This document shows, piece after piece, positions 32,480 through 44,035 of a stretch of 64,000 nt of DNA (position 1 is the first letter of the stretch; each line of letters starts with the position of its first letter). The DNA comes from Agapanthus africanus. Its lineage: Eukaryota > Streptophyta > Magnoliopsida > Asparagales > Amaryllidaceae. The notes under the pieces are model-generated. The model had not been told where the DNA came from. It worked only from the letters and a program-made list of their open reading frames with translations, and searched no databases. Both the position numbers and the translations under genes were made by a program. The stretch lies in NCBI GenBank assembly GCA_030015575.1, contig CM057342.1, forward strand, positions 622,385,348 through 622,449,347, given 5' to 3'.

Positions 32480-33255
32480 TCAGAGTTGCAGACCTCATTG
32501 CCACTCCTACTTTTACCCTTTTCTCCAGGACACCCCGTATTACTACGAACGTCCACTTCCATTGGACAAAACCATCGTATGGTTAGATACGAACTCGAAG
32601 GAATTCGAGGATGGTTTCCGGTTCTGGAGAAAACGAATAGGATTATTCAGTTGTCTTTTCTTTTCACCTTCTCTCAGGTTGCGAGTACTCCTTGGTTTAG
32701 GAGTAGTACACCTATTACGCAAATTGGATAGTCTTCTTCCAAACCATAGGCTGGTGCCGACCGGTAGGGAATGAAGAAAACCAGTTAGCCTAAACGGTGT
32801 ACAGAAGGTATTAAGTTCAGACAAAACAAGGGATTAGTAAGAGGGCAAAGTAAATTGCGACTGCTATTCACGACCGAACCAAGTATTTCTTCGCCAATCC
32901 TAAATCACCTTTGTATTTCTCCAGGACACTCCGTATCACTACGAAGATCCCATTTTATTGGATAATCCATCGTATGGTTATATACGAACTCGAAAGGAAC
33001 TTGTTCCAGTTCGGGGATGGATCCTGGTTCAGGAGAAATAGGAATAAAGTACATTCAGGTGTCTTTTATCTTCACCTTCTCTCGCATTGCGAGTGCTCCT
33101 AGGACTAGGACAGTACACCCATTATGCTTATTGGATAGTCTTCTTCCAAACCATAGGCTGGTGCCGAACGGTAGGGAAGGAAGAAAACCATTTGGCCCAA
33201 AGGGGTGTACAGAAGGTAATGACTAAAGACATATGAAGGGATTTGGAGAGGTGGC
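32480..33255 (+). repeat. Duplicated module of about 390 bp in A
   Basis: The copies at about 32480-32885 and 32886-33255 share tccaggacac.ccgta, ggatagtcttcttccaaacc, ggctggtgccga and gtgtacagaaggta. Each copy includes TCGTAT-N6-ATACGA and a TTCTTCC/GGAAGAA pair. It occupies the gag/protease position but no protein domain is recognisable. Confidence 0.7.
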
Positions 33256-33546
33256 AAAGAATTATACGGTTATAGTTGTGAATCTGGATAATGGTAGAGG
33301 CATTACTAGGAATACCAGGATACCCCATCGAAACATTTCAATGTTTCAGGTTCAACTGTGTACTGTTAAAAGAAAAATGATTTCCCGATTGGACACTTGC
33401 TCCAGGGTATGTATTTACCAAGTTTGATTCTCACATCTGTATAGTTTTACAGATGATGAGTGGGAGTAAGTTATTGGGAATTGGGTGATCATCCTCATTA
33501 TATCGGGATTCGTTGTAATCGGTGATATTTGAGGAGATCATCTGGG

Positions 33547-33738
33547 CTGTTTGCCGGTCGGCAAATATTTGGTTTTGAATATCCGCTGTTATACACCAAT
33601 TTCAAATTGATATATCTGTACGTCTATTTCCATAGAGTGAGATATACCTTTTGATATTATGTCGATGACATTTACCTATATCAGTGGATGGTTAGGTAAG
33701 GAGCATTAAACAGCGGTGTAATTCTTCTTAACCATAAG
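33547..33738 (+). other. 192-bp branched-hairpin segment of A, absent from E
   Basis: It opens with TTTGCCG-GT-CGGCAAA (33550-33565). CCGCTGTT (33583-33590) pairs with AACAGCGG (33709-33716) and encloses CAATTT/AAATTG and TCTAT/ATAGA hairpins. A CTTA-ACCA-TAAG hairpin closes it. B has the same length; C and D have close relatives. E goes directly from ctggg to tacag. Confidence 0.65.
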
Positions 33739-34049
33739 TACAGTTTTCAACCTACGACACACAGTGAAAGAGTTGTTAGACTCAGCGGACTTATACAGAG
33801 TATTGTATGTTGTCCAGTGTCCATTAGGACAGAGGGGTTGGTCCTCATACTATATTCTGTTTACTTTTAACTTCTCTAGTTCTTAGACATGTGTTTCGTA
33901 GAAACACAGGGTCTAAGTTTTGAGGAGTTATAGGTATTTGAATAGAGTAGAGAACCAGGTGTAGCAAGTATCGGGATTCTTCAAAGTGATCGAAGATGTA
34001 GATACTTGTGTATGGTATTCAGTTGATTGTAATGATAAAGAGAAATTCC

Positions 34050-35810
34050 TTCTCTTTCAGGTTACTCATAATTGGAAGCATTCCTAAGTTGAGTAACGCT
34101 GATCGGCCTCTCTCCATTTTGTTGACATGCACTGGAGACAGCTGCATGATTTGAATCTGGTTCAATTAAATCAGTGCCTCTGGTTCTATATTGGATATAG
34201 TACAGTTCATATCTTAACATTGTTAAGGTACGGGGAGTTGTCCGGCTTATGATTAAAACCAGACTCTGGATAACTCAAGGCACGTTTCTGTAATGGCTGT
34301 TTGTGGGTTGACCCAGGCTATGACGAGGGTTGACTTTCTACCATCTGGGAGATCAATAGTAATATTGTTCTTTACTCGCCACAGTTTTAATAAAAATGGA
34401 TTTTTCAAAAACAGTAGTGGGAGTATGGTAGAACTGGAAGTGATTCCAGAACCGCAAACGATTACTGAAGATTTGATAAGGAACCTAAAGATTCAATCTG
34501 TTTTGACATTCCATTGGCCACTCCGCAGATAAGGTGGGTAACTTCAGGCACCCGAGAGGTACTCCGGTAGCCTCAAGGACGGTGACAGGGAAGTTCTTGT
34601 TTACCCACACTTGCCATTGTTGTTGTTCCAGGCTGCGAGACCCGGCAGGAGGATGAATATAGCGTCGTTCTAAACTAGCTTTAGAAGTGCACGTCTATAT
34701 GACTCTGCCAGAGGGTTGTCGTAGTCAATGGGAGCAGCGGAAGCATTGGTGGACATCTGGCTTATGTCTATTTATAGACTAAAGCAGATATAGCGGAGAT
34801 AGATCATCTATTTCTGATGTGACAGTTATAGGTTTGACGTCATCAGAATAGGGGATGGATCTGTTGAAAAGGTAGTAGGGTGTGATATCCTGGTATTTGG
34901 ATGATATACACAGAGTAGGAAAAGAAACTCCTACACTACAATCGGTTATACTTTGGTCGTCACACAGTGATTTCTCCACAAAGGAAATGGATTTTGTATC
35001 TGACATACTGGTTACTAGATCTATGGTTTTAGATCTAGATTTGGGTGGTTTCCCAATCAGGGTACTTGACAGCATTCTAAGAGTATTTAGGATGGACGAC
35101 TTCTGGCACGGTAGTGCACCTGCAGGTAATGGAGTCACCCTCTCCAAAGGTGTCTTACAGACTAAAGGGGAGAGGGACGTGCATGATTGGCAGATCACTT
35201 GCTCAGGCAATTGAGTTAATCATGAGATGTCAAGTACCACGCCAGATGTTGTTCTTGCACTAGATGCAATAAGTTGACATTAATCCAATCCTGGAGAAAC
35301 AGTCGGAAGTAGTTTTAGAACATAAGTGAATGTTCTATGGATATGATAACGGCTGCCTCCTTTAGGAGACGGTTATCACTCCAGGCTTCCAAGGTGACAT
35401 CGACGATAAGGAGGTTGTCAGAGTTATAGTTTTTCCCTCTGACGAGGGGGCAGTATTTTGGACAGGTGGTCCAAGGCAATACTGAGGGTGGCATGGCACT
35501 GGATACTGATTAAGTTCAGTTGACGATACAGTCTAAGAAGTTTGGATTTGGAGTTCATTTATGAGCTCGGTCCCATCAGACATCCAGACATTCTAAGACA
35601 GGTATTGCTCATTTCGGGAGATGGCTTTCTCCGCAAACTTGAGATATAGAGAGACATAGAAAGAAACAACTAAGCGGATCCACTCACTGAGGCTATTCCT
35701 CGAACGCAATAGTTCCGCAAACGAGCTTTGTGAGACTGACTAGTAGAGGAGTTGGATGTTCGGTATCACACGGGCTGTGAGTATGCGACATCGCAATAAT
35801 TAGCCTTGAG
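34050..35810 (+). pseudogene. Degenerate copia pol of A (INT end, linker, RT, RNase H)
   Basis: The integrase end appears as HALETAA at 34126-34146. The open piece 34293-34532 carries FFKNSSGSMVELE and EPQTITEDLI, typical of the copia INT-to-RT linker. RT resumes at about 34770 (SIYRLKQI), with YLDD at 34894-34905, then TLQSVILW and DILVTRSMV, continuing open to 35214 (GNGVTLSKG). The RT part carrying the first catalytic Asp is missing. A 2-nt loss shifts the frame just before YLDD relative to E. RNase H remnants (SHQTSRHSKTG) lie near 35560-35620. Confidence 0.8.
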
Positions 35811-35811
35811 T

Positions 35812-35824
35812 GCAAGTGGGAGAT
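35812..35824 (+). other. Polypurine tract of A
   Basis: gcaagtgggagat directly precedes the 3' LTR. Confidence 0.9.
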
Positions 35825-38065
35825 TGTTGGAGATAGTGCCCTCAGAGTCAATTATTAGGTCACAGGTACGTGATTGTAATGATTGAGGGAGGACCTATCC
35901 CGGTAGGACAGTCTTACTCGAGATGATAGTATGCTATCTGGTTTACCTTTATCATCGTGTACTGCTTTAGGTGACCTGACACGTCGCTATTACACGTTGA
36001 TAGAGCCCCTAGGATTCTTGCTTGACCACCAGCAGTATGAGGGCGATCATATAAGTGGGAGCTGGGGGTCTACAAGCGTATCCTTAAAAGGTCCCTAGTC
36101 GTGGGAGTTTCGAGACCGGGCATCGATACTCCATTAGTAGACTAGTGTATACAGTCGAGACCCCGACGAGGGGCGGTGGCCGGTCTCACAAGCCACTGGT
36201 GTCAGTTGGATCACCTAAGATGTATACAGGTGCTCATTGGGTTATGAGTACACCAGACAGGACTCGCCGGGAACATGCTAGTTGGTCATATACCAGACGT
36301 CAGATGGCAGTTCCCTGGTGACATGTGTGCAGGTTAGTTCATCGACCTGGGGATCGTCATTTGTCTCGTGTGAGTTCCCACTGTACTTTGATTACTACTC
36401 TACCACGGCTCAAAGGAGTCGTGCAAACAGGTTTTAGTTGGGTACAGTCCCGAGCCACATGGAGGCAGTGAGCGTATCTTCAGGGGTTCGTCTCTCCCGG
36501 TATTGGGGGTGAGGTCGTGCTGTGTCTAGGAGAGCCATTACACAAAGTCCTTGGCCAAGGCAAGGAGATTTTCTGGTAGGTATTCCAGTAGTATCTCAGG
36601 GTGTTCTGGGCTACACTCCGAAACGACTTGTACCGCTTTTGGGGGTCTGACTTTTACCAACCCCCTAGGCCCGCCATGCGATACTCATAGACGAACGGAC
36701 CGGACTGTACGGATATTGTCACTGACAGGCTCAGTAGGGTGTCAGGATGAGTTCGCTCATCGACGTCCCTTTTGGTCAATAGCTGGTGGCCCGTCACGTA
36801 TTGGCTTATACCTCTGACGTGCTAGTGGTTAAATCCACAGCCATAGTATTGACGAGTCTTTAGAGTCCACCACACTTTCAGTTACTCAAGTTTCGGGCGA
36901 AACGCTGTAGAGGCCGTATGGAGATATGGCAGGGTCCGATCAGATACGTGCGGTATTGCACGGATCAGGATCGGACGGTTTGTACTAGTAGCCGTATAGG
37001 AATATGGCAGGGTTCGATCAGATACGTGCGGTATTGCACGGATCAGGATCGAACGGATATTACTAGCCGGCTTTGGTTTAAGCCGGTCCTAGTTTAGTAC
37101 AGTGTAGATTTTGTCTCTTTGCATTTGTATCCGGACGGAATACAGATGCGGGTGTGTATGCACAGTATCGGGGTTTTCCTGTAATTTATTACAGGACCAG
37201 TTTTCTGGAGTTGCCAGTTTGCATTCCGTTCCGGCCGGTTTTCCTTTGTTCTTTCCCGGCCGGACTTTTCCGATGGAGGGGGTAATTTGCAGTTTTGCAA
37301 ATTACAATAGTGGAGGGGTTTTCTTGCAAAAGGGTTTGATATGATAAGAATCTTTGCTTTTCAACCATGCTTTTGCTTTAATGAGATTTGATTGAATGAG
37401 GATGAGATTTGAGAGGGTATGGTTTGAAAAAGGTGAAGCATGGTGTATGTTTGTATGTGGTCACCCCTTTTGGATCTCCTACAATAACCTTCCTTCATGT
37501 GTTTTGTTTTTTGGCTCCACCACCATTTTCCTAGATGAATTGGCCGGCCACATTTTGGTGGGGGTGTGGAAAATTGGTTCATTTTTGTATGAGGAAATTT
37601 CATGATCTCATTCTTGCCTTGTACACAAAACCTTCTCACCTCTCCAAAGTTCTTCTTGATTCCTCCATCAAAGGCAACTCCAATACCCCATTGAGACAAA
37701 GCGTATTCTACACTACACTTCCTACAGCAAATCTTGGACGCGTCGATTCGCCAGCTTCGCGCCCGAGTTGCCTTGGTATTGAGGTGGGAGCCCGTAAAAG
37801 CTGCAGGCGATGTGGTGCCCTTTCCGACGAGGAGGAGACGGACGGAGATCCCGCGAGGAGATCGGAGTGGAGATGAAGACCGGAGGACTCGGATCAGTCG
37901 GTACATCTCTTCCCTTTCTTGTTAGTAGCTTAGACTTGTTAATGGTTACGATCCGGAGTTTAGTGCGCGGTGGTACCGGTTTGCAAAGTCCGCAAAATTA
38001 AAGTTTATCACCGCTTCCGCATTCCGGCGTCGGATTGACGGCCGGGGCGCCGCCGTGCACTTACA
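35825..38065 (+). repeat. 3' LTR of A
   Basis: It is 2241 bp, the same length as the 5' LTR and nearly identical. Differences seen include cggacagg/cagacagg, tgtatgg/tgtacgg, gctacagg/gctgcagg and ggtgccgg/ggtaccgg (5' copy first). The duplicated hairpin is present here too, so it predates the insertion. Confidence 0.95.
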
Positions 38066-38070
38066 TATTT
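38066..38070. repeat. Target-site duplication of A, right copy (TATTT)
   Basis: It is an exact match to 27851-27855, directly after the closing CA of the 3' LTR. Confidence 0.95.
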
Positions 38071-38292
38071 AAGTCGAGTTCTCTTGGGGGAAGAAAGCAA
38101 CTACTCCCCTATTGAAAAGCATTGCTTGTCGCTGATCTTCGCAATAACGAAGCTCAGGCATTATGTCTTGGTACATGAGGTCCACCTTATATCAAAGGTG
38201 GATTCTCTACAATATCTAATGTCGAAAGCCATACTGACAGGAAGGCTTGCCAAATAGGCCCTCCTCCTGATAGAGTTCTCGATAACGTATCG
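38071..38292 (+). pseudogene. RNase H of G, second part, cut by element C
   Basis: The frame interrupted at 27855 continues here with LSRVLLGEESNYSPIEK, LRHYVLVHEVHLISK and LTGRLAK, then one stop and an end at FSITYR where C begins. These are conserved blocks of gypsy RNase H. The 5 bp before C (38288-38292, TATCG) should be repeated after the far end of C. Confidence 0.8.
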
Positions 38293-40376
38293 TGTAAGTC
38301 TACGGTAGCACCTCGGCCATCTGTCCGAGGCCAAAATGCGGAAACAAAAACTTTTTCAAAACTTGAAACTGGCGCTATCGTATACTATAAAACCCGGATC
38401 GAACAATTAACCTACAACTAGCTATCTAGAGAGAGGGTTGGAAAGGTATATCGATCGATCCGTGTCCTTCGGTCTTTGGCCACCATCCCAAGCTCCTCGC
38501 GGCATCTCCGGTCTTGATCTCCTCGTCGGAAAGGACACCACATCTTCAAGTCTTTTTACGGGCTCCCGCTTCATCCGAAGCAACTCGGGTACGAAGTTTG
38601 CTAGCCGACGTGTCCAAGGCGTTATAGAGAATGTTTGTGATCACTTTGTCTCTTGCATCCATTGATTGGATGGAGGTTGAAGGTGTTGCCATTCATGGAG
38701 ATTATGAGCTAGAGGAAGAAAAAGAAGGAGGAGAAGCTTTCTCTTCTTTTCTTTTCTTGTGTTAGAAGAATAAAATGAGAGAGAGTGAGTTTCAAAAATA
38801 CAAAACCAAACTCTTGATCAAGGCAGCCCCTCTCTCTCTCTTCTCATCATATTAACACAAATCAATCTCATAATGTGACATTTACACACTAAAAGAGACC
38901 ATGAGTCACCATATATGTCCATGTCACATTTAATGCATCTCATGATGAATTCTAGCTCATTATTTCCATATGCAAACATTAATCCAAATATTTACAACAA
39001 TAAAAAGATACGACAACATCTAAAGTAAACTCGTGACGGATCACAAGGATACCCCTCACCTGTATATACATACCTGCACCCGCATTCCGACTGAATGCGA
39101 ATGCGATGAGACTAAAGTAATCCAACAAATCTAATACTAGGATCCGGCTTAAACCAAAGCCCACTAGTATGATCCGCCCGATCATGATCCATGCATTACT
39201 GCACGTATATGATCAGACCCTGCCATATATCATACGGCCTCTACAACGTTTCGCCCGAATCTTGAGAAACTGTCTGTGGGGGACTCTAAAGACTCGTCAA
39301 TACACTGGCTGTGGATTTAACCATTAGCACGTCAGCGGTACTAGCTGTACGTAACGGGCCACCAGGTATTGACCAAAAGCGAGGTCGATGAGCGAACTCA
39401 TCCTAACACCCTACTGAGCCTGTCAGTGACAATATCCGTAGAGTCCGGTCCGTTCGTCTATGAGCATCGCATGGCGGGCCTAGGGGGTTGGTAAAAAGTC
39501 AGACCCCCAAAAGCGGTACAAGTCGTGTCGCAGTGTAGCTCAGAACACCCTGAGATACTACTGGAATACCTACCAGTAAATCTCCTGCCTTGGCCAAGGA
39601 CTTCGTGTAATGGCTCTCCCAGACACAGCGCGATCTCACCCCCAATACCGGAAGAGACGAACCCCTGCCGATCCGCTCACTGCCTCCATGTGGCTCGGGA
39701 TTGTATCCAACTAAAACCTGTTTGCACGACTCCTTTGAGGCGTGGTAGGGTAGTAATCAAAGCACAGTAGGAACTCACACGAGACAAATGACGATCTTAG
39801 GTCGATGAACTAACCTGTACACATGTCACCAGGAAACTAGCATGTTCCCGGCGAGTCCTGTCCGGTGTACTCATAACCCAATGAGCACCTGTATACATCT
39901 TAGGTGAACCAACTGACACCAATGGCTTGTGAGACCGGCCACCGCCCCTCGTCGGGGTCTCGACTATATACACTAGTCTACTAACGGAGTATCGATGCCC
40001 AGTCTCGAAACTCCCAAGACTAGGGACCACTTTAAGGATGTGCTTATAGACCCCAGCTCCCACGTATATGATCGCCATCATACTGCTGGTAGTCAAGCAA
40101 GAATCCTAAGGGCTCTATCAACGTGCAATAGTGACCTGTAAGGTCACCTGAAGCAGTACACGATGATAAAGATAAACCATGGTAGCATACTATTCTCTAT
40201 CAACGTGTAATAGTGAACTACAATGTCACCTAAATCATGTACATGATGATTAAGACAAACCAGATAGTATAAAAACCTCTCGAGTAAGACTGTCCTACCG
40301 GTATAGGTCCTCCCTCAATCATTGCAATCACGTGCCTGCGATCCAATAGTTGACTCTGAGGGCACTATATTCAACA
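38293..40376 (-). repeat. 3' LTR of C
   Basis: It is 2084 bp. On the + strand it opens with tgtaagtctacgg and closes with ctatattcaaca. Its U5 hairpin is CCTCGG/CCGAGG (38311-38330). The LTR hairpin at 39076-39104 is GCACCCGCATT/AATGCGAATGC, with paired replacements relative to A, B, D and E. GGCCGGCC is absent. Confidence 0.9.
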
Positions 40377-40389
40377 ATCTCCCACTTGC
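40377..40389 (-). other. Polypurine tract of C
   Basis: On the - strand it reads gcaagtgggagat, directly before the LTR. Confidence 0.9.
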
Positions 40390-41899
40390 ACTCAAGGCTA
40401 ATTATTGCGATGTCGCATACTCACAGCCCGTATGATACCTAACACCGAACTCCTCTACTAATCAGTCTCACAAAGCCCATTTGCGAAACTATTGCGTTCG
40501 AGGAATAGCCTCAGCTAGTGGATCCGTCCTGATGTTTCTTTCTACGTCTCTCTTTATCCCAAGCTTGTGGAGAAAGCCATCTCCCGAAATGAGCAATACC
40601 TGTCTTAGAATATGTCTGGATATCTGATGGGACCTAGTTCATAAATGAACTCCAAATCCAAACTTCTTAGACTGTATCGTCAACTGAACTTAATCAGTAT
40701 CTTGCGCCACACCTCCCTCAGTATTCGCTTGGACCACCTGTCCAAAATACTGCCTATCGTCAGAGGGAAAACTACAACTCTGACAGTCACTCTGTCATCT
40801 AGGTCACCTTGGAAGTCTGGAATGATAACCGTCTCCCGAAGGAGGCTGTCGTTATCATACCCCTAGAACATCCACTTATGTTCTAAAACTGCTTCAGAAT
40901 GTTTCTCCAGGATAGGATCAATATCAACTTATTGCATCTCGTGCAAAAAACAATATCTGGTGTGGTACTTGACATCTCATGATTGACTCAATTGCCTAAG
41001 CAAGTGATCTGCCAATCATGCACATCCCTCTCCCCTTTAGTCTGTAAGACACCTTTAGAGAAGGTGACTCCATCACCTGCAGGTACACTACCGTGCCAGG
41101 AGTCGTCCATTCTAAAACACCTTTAGAATGCTGTCTAAGTACCCTGATTGGGACACTTCCCAAATCTAGATCTAAAACCATACATCTAGTAACCAGAATG
41201 TCTGATATAATATCCAATTCCTATGTGAAAAAACCACTGTGTGACAAACAAAGTATAACTGATTGTAGTATAGGAATTTAACTTCCTACTCTGTGTATGT
41301 CATCCAAATACCAGGACATCATACCCTACTACCTTCTTAACAGATCCATCCCTTATTCTAATGAAGTCAAACCTATGACTGTCACATTAGAAATAGATGA
41401 TCCATCTCCGCTATATCTGCTTTAGTCTATAAATAGACATATGCTACTTGTACACTATGCTTCCGCTGCTCCCATCGACTACGACAACCCTCCGGCAGAG
41501 TCATATACACGTGCACTTCTAAAGCTAGTTTAGAACAACTCTATACTCGTCCTCCTGCCGGGTCTTACAGTCTGGAACAACAGCAATGACAACTCTGGGT
41601 AAACAAGAACCTCCCTGTCACCGTTCTTGAGCATACCGAAGTACCTCTCGAGTGCCTGAGGTTACCCACCATATCTGCGGAGTGGCCAATGGAATGTCAA
41701 ACCAGATTGAATCTTTAGGTCCTTATCAAATTTTCAGTAATCATTTGCGGTTCTGGAATCACTTCCAGTTCTACCATACTCCCACTACTGTTTTCTGAAA
41801 AAATCCATTTTTATTAAAACTGTGGCGAGTCAAGAACAATATCACTATTGATCTTCCAGATGGTAGAAAGTCAACCCTCGTCATAGCCCGGGTCAACAC
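40390..41899 (-). pseudogene. Degenerate pol of C, 3' half
   Basis: On the - strand it carries RT remnants including DILVTRCMVLDLDLG near 41140-41200 and a broken YLDD region near 41300-41315, with the same 2-nt loss before it as A, B and D. RNase H remnants follow towards 40400. The hairpin TTCTAATG/CATTAGAA (41356-41363 with 41385-41392) replaces TTCTGATG/CATCAGAA of the other copies. The frame is cut by B at 41900. Confidence 0.7.
41895..41899. repeat. Target-site duplication of B, left copy (AACAC)
   Basis: It is repeated at 51851-51855. Removing B and one copy restores an uninterrupted match to the corresponding stretch of D at about 57729-57745. Confidence 0.95.
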
Positions 41900-44022
41900 T
41901 GTTGGAGTTAGTGCCCTCAGAGTCAATTATTGGATCACAGGCACGTGATTGCAATGATTGAGGGAGGACCTATCCCAGTAGGACAGTCTTACTCGAGATG
42001 ATAGGATGCTATCTGGTTTATCTTTATCATCGTGTACTGCTTTAGGTGACCTGACATGTCGCTATTACACGTTGATAGAGCCCCTAGGATTCTTGCTTGA
42101 CTACCGGCAGTATGATGGCGATCATATACGTGGGAGCTGGTAGTCTATAAGCACATCCTTAAATGGTCCCTAGTCGTAGGAGTTTCGAGACAGGGCATCG
42201 ATACTCCATTAGTAGACTAGTGTATACAGTCGAGACCCCGACGAGGGGCGGTGGCCGGTCTCACAAGCCACTGGTGTCAGTTGGTTCACCTAAGATGTAT
42301 ACAGGTGCTCATTGGGTTATGAGTACACCGGACAGGACTCGCCGGGAACCTGCTAGTTGGTCATATACCAGATGTCAGATAGCAGTTCCCTGGTGACATG
42401 TGTACAGGTTAGTTCATCGACCTGAGATCGTCATTTGTCTCATGTGAGTTCCCACTGTGCTTTGATTACTACCCTACCACGGCTCAAAGGAGTCGTGCAA
42501 ACAGGTTTTAGTTGGGTACAGTCCCGAGCCACATAGAGGCAGTGAGCTGATCTGCAGGGGTTCGTCTCTCCCGGTATTGGGGGTGAGGTCGCGCTGTGTC
42601 TAGGAGAGCCATTACACAAAGCCCTCGGCCGAGACAGGAGATTTACTGGTAGGTATTCCAGTAGTATCTCAGGGTGTTCTGGGCTACGCTCCGACACGAC
42701 TTGTACCGCTTTTGGGGGTCTGACTTTTACCAACCCCCTAGGCCCGCCATGCGATACTCATAGACGAACGGACCGGACTGTACGGATATTGTCACTGACA
42801 GGCTCAGTTGGGTGTCGGGGTGAGCTTCCTCATCGACGTCCCATTTGGTCAATAGCTGGTGGCCCGTCACGTATTGGCTTATACCTCTGACGTGCTAGTG
42901 GTTAAATCCACAGCCAAGGTATTGACGAGTCTTTAGAGTCCACCACACTCAGTTACTCAAGTTTCGGGCGAAACGCTGTAGAGGCCGTATGGATATATTG
43001 CAGGGTTCGATCAGATACGTGCGGTATTGCACGGATCGTGATCGGACAGTTTTTACTAGCCGGCTTTGGCTTAAGCCGGATTCTAGTATTTGATAGTGTA
43101 GTTTTGTCTCTTTGCATTTGTGTTCAGTGGGAATACAAATGCGGGCATGTATTTGCAGCAGTGGGGTTTTCCTGTAATTTATTACGGGATCGGTTTTCTG
43201 AAGTTGCCAGTTTGCATTCCGTTCCGGCCGGTTTTTCTTCATTCCTTCTCGGTCGGACTTTCATGGTGGAGGGTGTTAATTGCAAGTTTGCAATTAACAT
43301 TTAGTGGAGGGTTTTCTTGCATATGTTGCATTATGATGAGACTTGCTTCATGATGATATTCTATTTTGGTCATTTCCATTGCTTATCTTATGAGTGGATT
43401 TGTGATGAGAGAGATGTGTGACTTTAATCTTTATTATTCTTTTCTTTTGAGATATTTTTGGAGAGGTATTCCTTTTTCTCTCTCCAATCTCATACTTGAG
43501 AAAAAGAGGCCGGCCACATTCTTTTGAGGAGGAGGGGATAATTATTTTTGGTGTGGCATTTTTCCATCTCATTCCATGGTTGCAAAAGATTAGCTTCAAA
43601 GCTCATTTCTTTCTCTCCTTCTCTTCTCTATTCCTCCACATCAAGGCAACCTCATAACCCCAAGAGACAAGTTCACTACACTATTCTATAGCAAGCCTTG
43701 GACGCGTCGGCTAGCCAACTTCGCGCCCGAGTTGCCTCGGTCAAGAGGCGGGAGCCCGTAAAAGATCCCGGCTACGTGGTGCCCTTTCCGACGAGCGAGG
43801 AGGTGACGGAGATTCCGCGGGAGATCGGAGTGGAGACGAAGACCGAAGGACACGGATCGCTCGGTATATCTCTCACCCCATCTCTAGTTAGCTAGTATAG
43901 GTTAATGGTTTACGATCCGGGTTTTTCTTTGTCCGCGGTAGCGCCGGTTTCCGAGTAAGGAAAATTTTTGATTCCGCGTTTTGGCCTCGAGTACGTGGCC
44001 GGGGCGCTGCCGTGGCGCAACA
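41900..44022 (+). repeat. 5' LTR of B
   Basis: Stem-loops: GCATTTGTGTT/AATACAAATGC (43114-43142), CCTGTAA/TTACGGG near 43171-43190, GTTAATTGCA/TGCAATTAAC (43275-43298), and GGCC/GGCC near the 3' end. GGCCGGCC is at 43508. The hairpin duplicated in A and D is single here. A sense frame of 65 codons is at 43698-43895. Confidence 0.95.
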
Positions 44023-44035
44023 TGGTATCAGAGCC
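44023..44035 (+). other. Primer binding site of B (tRNA-iMet)
   Basis: tggtatcagagcc follows the LTR without a spacer base, unlike E, A and D, which have one. Confidence 0.95.

Larger units (their letters stand above)
27856..38065 (+). mobile_element. Copia-type LTR retrotransposon A, complete, recent, coding-dead
   Basis: The element is 10.2 kb long with two LTRs of exactly 2241 bp that differ at only a handful of positions by eye, so insertion was recent. Ends are TGTTGGAGATAG...GTGCACTTACA with TATTT on both sides. Order: 5' LTR, primer site, leader with tandem and hairpin modules, duplicated 390-bp module, 192-bp branched-hairpin insert, degenerate pol, polypurine tract, 3' LTR. The pol stops and a frameshift before YLDD are shared with B-D, so they predate the insertion: it was mobilised as a non-autonomous copy. 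Confidence 0.95.
18413..38292 (+). mobile_element. Ty3/gypsy LTR retrotransposon G, 5' part, split by A and C
   Basis: In order: LTR, primer site at 20657, gag with SVFxRL motifs, coiled coil and capsid-like domain, protease, RT and RNase H. Protease before RT with no integrase yet in between is gypsy order. The protease neighbourhood (DEDVLLG.., NRPLYITGY) and RT resemble the plant Tat lineage; that lineage call is moderate. Many stops make every gene dead. Copia A lies inside its RNase H frame (27856-38065) and copia C starts 223 bp further on. The integrase and 3' LTR should lie right of the window. Confidence 0.85.
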
